A DNA stretch of 53,421 nucleotides. It comes from CAZPGL01 sp964586175. Lineage in GTDB: Bacteria; Actinomycetota; Acidimicrobiia; Acidimicrobiales; MedAcidi-G1. Below, piece after piece: positions 49,302 through 53,421 of this stretch. Both the position numbers and the translations under genes were made by a program. The DNA lies in contig CAZPGL010000010.1 in NCBI GenBank assembly GCA_964586175.1, positions 1 through 53,421 on the forward strand, in the 5' to 3' direction. The notes under the pieces are model-generated. The model saw nothing but the letters and a program-made list of their open reading frames with translations. It searched no databases and was not told the origin of the DNA. Within the stretch, counting starts at the first letter, position 1. Each line of letters begins with the position of its first letter.

Positions 49302-51346
49302 GGACTCGTCTCCTCTCGGGGGGCCCGCCGGCGTCGGCGGCGACCCTTGGGTTCGCCGGCCGGCCCGGGGGCCGGCCGGTCGGGCAGGGTGATCACCGTC
49401 GACAGGCCGGGGTAGTGGGCGGTGCGGTGGGGGATGGCCATGGCGTCCACGAAGTGCTCCTGGAAGGAGGCCTCGGTGGCCGTCTCGATCTTCTCGATGC
49501 CGGCGACGACGTGTTGGATCTCCCGGCGGGCCGACCCGGAAAGCAGGGCGATGGCCGCCCCGGCCCCGGCCGCGTTGCCGACGGCCCGGACCCGGTCGGG
49601 GTCGCAGTCGGGGATGAGGCCGAGGACGGTGGCCCGCACGGTGTCGATGTGGCTGCCGAAGGCGCCGGCCAAGCCGATGCGGTCGACGCGGTCGACGCCG
49701 AGGTGGTCCATCAGCAGGCGGACCCCGGCGTAGAGCGCGGCCTTGGCCAACTGGATGGCCCGGACGTCGTTCTGGGTGACGAGGATCTCCGGGCCGTCGC
49801 CCGCCGGCTCATGCAGGACGTAGGCGTTGGTGCGGCCTTCGGGACGGATCCGGGGCGACGGCCGGGTGCCGGCCCCGCCGATCACGCCGTCGGCGTCCAT
49901 GAGACCGGCGAGGTACAGCTCGGCCACGACCTCGATGATGCCGGACCCGCAGATGCCGGTGATGCCGGTGGCAGCCACCTCGTCGGCGAACCCCGGCTCG
50001 TTGGACCAGGGGTCGACCCCCAGCACCCGGATCCGCGGTTCACCGTCGGCCGGGTCAATACGCACCCGCTCGATGGCACCCGGGGTGGCCCGCTGGCCGG
50101 CGCTGATCTGGGCGCCCTCGAAGGCCGGACCGGTGGGGCTTGAAGCGGCCAGGACCCGTCCGTGGCCGGCCAGCACGATCTCAGCGTTGGTGCCGACGTC
50201 GACCACGAGGGCGACCTGGCCGTCGGCGACGTCCTGGGGCCGGGTCGCCAGCACCACGCCGGCCGTGTCGGCACCGACGTGGCCGGCGATGCAGGGCAGC
50301 ACATGGGCTCGACCGGCCCGGTGGACGTCGAGGCCCAGGTCGGCGGTGGCCAAGTCAAGGGCCTCGTCCACGGCCAAGGCGAACGGAGCGCCACCGAGCG
50401 GTACCGGGTCGAAGCCGAGCAGCAGGTGGTGCATCACCGGGTTGCCGACCAGGGTGAGTTCGAGCACCTCGTCGCGTTCGGCGTCGGCGGCGTCACACAG
50501 GTCGCCCACCAGGTCGTCGAGCGCCGACCGGACCGCAGCGGTCAACTCGACCTCACCACCGGGGTTCATCATCACGTAGGAGACCCGGCTCATCAGGTCC
50601 TCACCGAACCGGATCTGGGGGTTCATGACGCCGGCGGTGGCCAGCACGGCCCCGGTGGCCAGATCGCAGAGGTGGCCGGCGACCGTTGTGGAGCCGACGT
50701 CGATGGCGATCCCGAGCGCCCGGTCCCGCAACCCGGGCCAGGCGGCGACGATCTCGGCGTCGTCGCGGATCGCCACGGTGACGGTGCGCCCGCCGTCGGT
50801 GATGGCGGCCTGGAGTTCGCCGACCGCGGCCGGGGCGACCCGCAGGCGGTCCGGACCGATGTGCCACTGGTCGGCTACGGCGTCGAGCACCCGTCGGGTC
50901 TCGCCGATGGCCTCGTCCAGCGTCGGCTCGGGCACGTCCACCAGCCGGAGGGTCAGGACCGGATCCAGGGCCACCTCGTCCAGGTCGACCTCCTTGCGGA
51001 CGACCTGGCGGTGCACCTGGCTCTCGGCGGGTACGTCCACGACGAGATCACCGCACACCGAGGCCGCACAGCCGAGACGCCGGCCGTCGGTCAGGGGACG
51101 GCGGCCGCGGTAGCTGTCCTCGATCGCCCCGCGGGCCGACAGGTGGTCGGGTCCAGTGGTGATGCCGTGCTTGGCGAACTCGCCGAACATGGGCTGGACC
51201 TGACAGCGGCCGCAGATGCCGCGGCCACCGCACACCGAGTCGAGGTCCACGCCGAGCCGCCGGGCCGCGTCGAGCAGGGTCGTGCCCGCGGCGACCTCAC
51301 CCCGCCGACCGGAGGGGGTGAACACGACGAGGTGGTCGTCGGTCAT
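49298..51346 (-). CDS. Reductive activator of corrinoid proteins (RACo-like, 2Fe-2S + ASKHA/DUF4445)
   Basis: 682-residue ATP-dependent activator that re-reduces inactive Co(II) corrinoid to Co(I). N-terminal [2Fe-2S] ferredoxin domain: Cys39, Cys45 and Cys48 (CGGRGICGRC) with Cys93 (LGCAASVC). A linker region follows, then the actin-like ATPase core with IAIDVGSTTVAGHLCDL near 210, VDVGTNAEIVLAG, GITGICGSGIIE and LAGAFGSHID. Length is normal for the family. ATG 51346 is 27 bases after the pterin methyltransferase stop. The C-terminal tail is unusually basic (GRRRRRRAP). Confidence 0.9.
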   Translation of the reverse strand: MTDDHLVVFTPSGRRGEVAAGTTLLDAARRLGVDLDSVCGGRGICGRCQVQPMFGEFAKHGITTGPDHLSARGAIEDSYRGRRPLTDGRRLGCAASVCGDLVVDVPAESQVHRQVVRKEVDLDEVALDPVLTLRLVDVPEPTLDEAIGETRRVLDAVADQWHIGPDRLRVAPAAVGELQAAITDGGRTVTVAIRDDAEIVAAWPGLRDRALGIAIDVGSTTVAGHLCDLATGAVLATAGVMNPQIRFGEDLMSRVSYVMMNPGGEVELTAAVRSALDDLVGDLCDAADAERDEVLELTLVGNPVMHHLLLGFDPVPLGGAPFALAVDEALDLATADLGLDVHRAGRAHVLPCIAGHVGADTAGVVLATRPQDVADGQVALVVDVGTNAEIVLAGHGRVLAASSPTGPAFEGAQISAGQRATPGAIERVRIDPADGEPRIRVLGVDPWSNEPGFADEVAATGITGICGSGIIEVVAELYLAGLMDADGVIGGAGTRPSPRIRPEGRTNAYVLHEPAGDGPEILVTQNDVRAIQLAKAALYAGVRLLMDHLGVDRVDRIGLAGAFGSHIDTVRATVLGLIPDCDPDRVRAVGNAAGAGAAIALLSGSARREIQHVVAGIEKIETATEASFQEHFVDAMAIPHRTAHYPGLSTVITLPDRPAPGPAGEPKGRRRRRRAPREETSP

Positions 51347-51373
51347 GGCGGGCACGTGCCAGGGCGGCCGGGT

Positions 51374-52279
51374 CTACGCCGTGAGGCGTCGACGCCGTCC
51401 TCCGGCCCGTCGTTCCCGGGCCCCACCGGGGGCGTCGGGGTCGCGGTGGTGGCGGATCCAGGTGGCGCAGTCGCGGTCGTGGCCGGCCAGGACATCGGCG
51501 GCCTGGATGGCGGACTTCACCTCGCCGTGGAGCGGGCTCAGGATGGCTGAGGTCATGCCGTGGGCGATGGCCATGGACAGGAACGTTGCGGTCACCGCGT
51601 GGCGGTTGGGGAGCCCGAAACTCACGTTGGACGCCCCGCAGGTGGTGTTGACCTTGAGCTCCTCGCGCAGGCGCCGGACCAGCGAGAAAACCTGCTGGCC
51701 CGCGGTTCCCATGGCACCGATCGGCATGACCAGCGGGTCGACGACGACATCGGACGACGGGATGCCGTGGTCGGCGGCCCGTTCCACGATGCGCTTGGCG
51801 ACGGCGAAGCGGACGTCGGGGTCCTCGGAGATGCCGGTGTCGTCGTTGGAGATGGCGACCACCGCGGCGCCGTGCCGGGCGACCAGCGGCAGGATCCGCT
51901 CCATCACCTCCTCCTCCCCGGTGACCGAGTTGACGAGGGGCTTGCCCTCGTACGCGGCGATGCCGGCCTCGAGGGCATCGGTGATCGACGAGTCGATCGA
52001 CAGGGGAACGTCGGTCACCGACTGCACGAGTTGGATGGCCCGGGCCAGTAGGGCCGGCTCGTCAGCCAGGGGGATGCCGGCGTTGACGTCGAGCATCTGG
52101 GCACCGGCCTCGACCTGGGCGATGGCGTCGGCCTCGACCCGGCTGAAGTCGCCCGCCTTCATCTCCTCGGCCAGCAGCTTGCGGCCGGTGGGGTTGATGC
52201 GCTCACCGATCATGACGAACGGCCGGCCGAAGCCGATGGCCACTTCCTTGGTGGCCGAGCTGAGCACGGTGTCGGTCAT
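51374..52279 (-). CDS. Methyltetrahydrofolate:corrinoid-type pterin-binding methyltransferase
   Basis: 301-residue TIM-barrel protein of the pterin-binding family, expected to move the methyl group between the corrinoid protein and THF. Motifs: IGERINPTGRK (pterin pocket, about 24-34), QMLDVNAGIP, LSIDSSI, LVNSVTGEEE and NTTCGASNVSFGLPNR. In anaerobes the homologue (AcsE/MtgA) works in either direction; here methyl-Co to THF fits the MttB, MetF and Fhs neighbours. The last 30 residues (from about 270) are a basic Arg-rich tail not usual in AcsE. Confidence 0.9.
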   Translation of the reverse strand: MTDTVLSSATKEVAIGFGRPFVMIGERINPTGRKLLAEEMKAGDFSRVEADAIAQVEAGAQMLDVNAGIPLADEPALLARAIQLVQSVTDVPLSIDSSITDALEAGIAAYEGKPLVNSVTGEEEVMERILPLVARHGAAVVAISNDDTGISEDPDVRFAVAKRIVERAADHGIPSSDVVVDPLVMPIGAMGTAGQQVFSLVRRLREELKVNTTCGASNVSFGLPNRHAVTATFLSMAIAHGMTSAILSPLHGEVKSAIQAADVLAGHDRDCATWIRHHRDPDAPGGARERRAGGRRRRLTA

Positions 52280-52342
52280 CGGGTGTTCTCCTGGGGTGCT
52301 GGTCGAGACAGGGTCGGGGGTTGGGACGGCCGGAGGCGGGCG

Positions 52343-52648
52343 TCAGGGGGCGGTGTCGAGGCCCCCCGAACGCACCAGGCGCTCAAGCCGTTCGGGTGTG
52401 TAGCCGGCTTCGATGCGGGCCAGTTCGGTGGCGACGGCGTCGGCCATGTCGGCGTCGGCCGGTCGGCTCTCACGCCGCCATTCTGCGACGTACTCGTCGG
52501 TGCCGGTGATGCCGGCGACCATGGCCGCCCGGTCGATGGCGTGTTGGAATCGGGCGTCGAGAAGGGCCTTTTCCCGGGTCCGGCCCTGTTGGGCGGTGAC
52601 CTGGGCAGGGATGTCGCGCCAGTAGATGGTGACGAGCGAGATGGTCAT
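52343..52648 (-). CDS. Small protein of the 'virulence factor' domain family (role unknown)
   Basis: 101 residues, complete. The opening TIYWRDIPAQVTAQQGR and the central FQHAIDRAAMVAG and EYVAEWRRE segments match the small family named 'virulence factor' in Pfam, a name with no bearing on this setting. Its members, by my recollection, recur beside MttB/DUF1638 genes in aerobic bacteria, so a corrinoid-methyltransferase role is more likely. No cysteine, no signal peptide. The ATG overlaps the DUF1638 stop (ATGA, 52645-52648). Confidence 0.7.
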   Translation of the reverse strand: MTISLVTIYWRDIPAQVTAQQGRTREKALLDARFQHAIDRAAMVAGITGTDEYVAEWRRESRPADADMADAVATELARIEAGYTPERLERLVRSGGLDTAP

Positions 52649-53298
52649 GGGACGGAGGGGATCGAGGCGTCGGGGCGGTTCCGGCGGCCGAGTTCGACGA
52701 TGCTGTCCGCCAGCTGGCCGTAGCCGGTGGCGAGCACCTCGAAGCGCAAGCCCAAACGTACTGCGGCGGACCGGGCCTGTTCGACGAGCGCCGGGTCTTC
52801 GGTCTGGGCCAGGTAGACGAGCCGGGTGTAGTTGCCGAAGTAGTCGGCCAGCAGCTCAGGGTGGCGATCCAGCCACAGGGCCCGGATCACCAGCCGGTCG
52901 AAGTGCTTCACCAGGTAGTCGGTGAGGTAGAAGGTGCCTGGCTCGTCGTCCTGGAGCCCGGCGAAGTCGGCGGCCCCGGCGAAGAACTCGTAGCAGTGGG
53001 CCCCGGGCAGCCGCTGCACCCCCAACTCGTCGCACACGCGGTCGAGGCGGCCACCGGTGCCGCAGTCGGCGTAGCCCACGTAGATCTCGGCGTAGGCGTC
53101 GCCGGCGGCGCGCACGCGCGCCTCGACGGCGTCCGGGATCAGGTCGGGGGTGTTGTGGTACGAGGCCGGGAGGCACTCGACGTCGATGCCGGGGAGGCCG
53201 TTCATCTCGACGAGCTGTAGCAGTTCGCGAGCCAGGGCTCCGCAGGCGACGATGAGCACCCGCCGGTCGACCGCCGTGGCGGTCCGGACGGAGGTCAT
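52645..53298 (-). CDS. DUF1638 protein
   Basis: 217 residues. Characteristic DUF1638 segments: VLIVACGALARELLQLV near the start, the LPASYHNTPDLIPDAVEARV stretch, YVGYADCGTGGRLDRVC and the GAHCYEFFAG motif (two conserved Cys and a His that could bind metal), then PGTFYLTDYLVKHFDRLV. The function of the family is unknown; it occurs with corrinoid methyltransferase genes in methanogens and bacteria. It directly follows the corrinoid protein gene (17-base gap) and overlaps the small 'virulence factor' gene, so the three are surely co-expressed. Confidence 0.85.
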   Translation of the reverse strand: MTSVRTATAVDRRVLIVACGALARELLQLVEMNGLPGIDVECLPASYHNTPDLIPDAVEARVRAAGDAYAEIYVGYADCGTGGRLDRVCDELGVQRLPGAHCYEFFAGAADFAGLQDDEPGTFYLTDYLVKHFDRLVIRALWLDRHPELLADYFGNYTRLVYLAQTEDPALVEQARSAAVRLGLRFEVLATGYGQLADSIVELGRRNRPDASIPSVP

Positions 53299-53315
53299 GG
53301 CTGGTCGTGTCGGGT

Positions 53316-53421
53316 TCAGGCCGCGGCGGCGCGGCGTTCGGCGACCAGGCGCTGGGCGGTCTCCGCGGCCACCGCGGCGTCGCGGCAGTAGGCGTCGGCG
53401 CCGATGGCCTCGCCGAACTCC
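53316..53421 (-). CDS. Corrinoid (B12-binding) protein, C-terminal end only
   Basis: Only the last ~34 residues are inside the window, ending AAAA-stop at 53316. The visible FGEAIGADAYCRDAAVAAE and QRLVAERR match the C-terminal end of MtbC/MttC-type methyltransferase cognate corrinoid proteins, where 'IGADGYA.DA..AV' follows the B12-binding Rossmann fold. Given the MttB, RACo and pterin methyltransferase genes just downstream, it is probably their methyl carrier. The His that would bind cobalt lies outside the window. Confidence 0.7.
   Translation of the reverse strand, partial: EFGEAIGADAYCRDAAVAAETAQRLVAERRAAAA

Overview
The window is high-GC, densely coded DNA of about 53 kb with almost no gap longer than 200 bases. 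Alanine/threonine/proline-rich lipoprotein linkers, TANNNT -10 boxes placed 6-9 bases before start codons (leaderless-type starts), a CODH-like hydroxylase, a mycoredoxin-like protein and many flavin/CoA enzymes suggest an aerobic, heterotrophic actinobacterium, probably of the class Acidimicrobiia. That placement is an inference from style, not from a marker gene. I see no rRNA, tRNA, CRISPR array, prophage or insertion sequence.

Layout. 1-3.6 kb: an acyl-CoA type operon (enoyl-CoA hydratase, acyl-CoA dehydrogenase, flavin oxygenase-like protein) diverging from a TetR regulator, which is followed by overlapping mycoredoxin and macrodomain genes. 4.4-8.1 kb: a complete small-large-medium molybdenum hydroxylase operon of the form II CO-dehydrogenase type. 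8.2-9.8 kb: two lipoproteins (septum-formation domain; HNH nuclease with excalibur domain). 9.9-22.3 kb: a polyamine/amine region with two paralogous FAD amine oxidoreductases divergent from potABCD, an aminotransferase and an Lrp regulator, then a second aminotransferase, an MFS carrier and an agmatinase-like ureohydrolase. A 38-bp operator-like inverted repeat lies between the two divergent units.

22.3-35.6 kb is mixed. It holds an in-frame chimera of two unrelated acyl-CoA enzymes, a His-rich methyltransferase, an amidase, an alpha/beta hydrolase, a glutamine amidotransferase, a phospholipase D-like protein overlapping a cytoplasmic reductive-dehalogenase-like protein, RmuC, a sigma-like pair, uroporphyrinogen-III synthase, a TAT-exported amine oxidase whose domain order is circularly permuted, and a choline-kinase-fold phosphotransferase. 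35.7-41.4 kb: beta-alanine-type aminotransferase, dihydropyrimidinase and (methyl)malonate-semialdehyde dehydrogenase, consistent with the lower part of reductive pyrimidine degradation, then a DHA2 drug exporter. 41.4-44.8 kb: a P450 and an OYE/4Fe-4S flavoenzyme with a TetR-type operator.

44.9-53.4 kb, all leftward: a corrinoid one-carbon module. Read in transcription order it is corrinoid protein (cut by the window edge), DUF1638, a small protein of the misnamed 'virulence factor' family, pterin methyltransferase, reductive activator of corrinoid proteins (RACo), a non-pyrrolysine MttB-family methyltransferase, formate-tetrahydrofolate ligase and a MetF-like reductase. Together these could move a methyl group from a quaternary amine, via cobalamin, to tetrahydrofolate and oxidise it to formate with ATP recovery. 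DUF1638 and the small protein have no known role.

The most unusual items are the circularly permuted amine oxidase, the corrinoid/THF module with its two uncharacterised members, the carboxyltransferase/acyl-CoA dehydrogenase chimera, and a family of intergenic palindromes sharing a GGGCCTGTCCC-type core.
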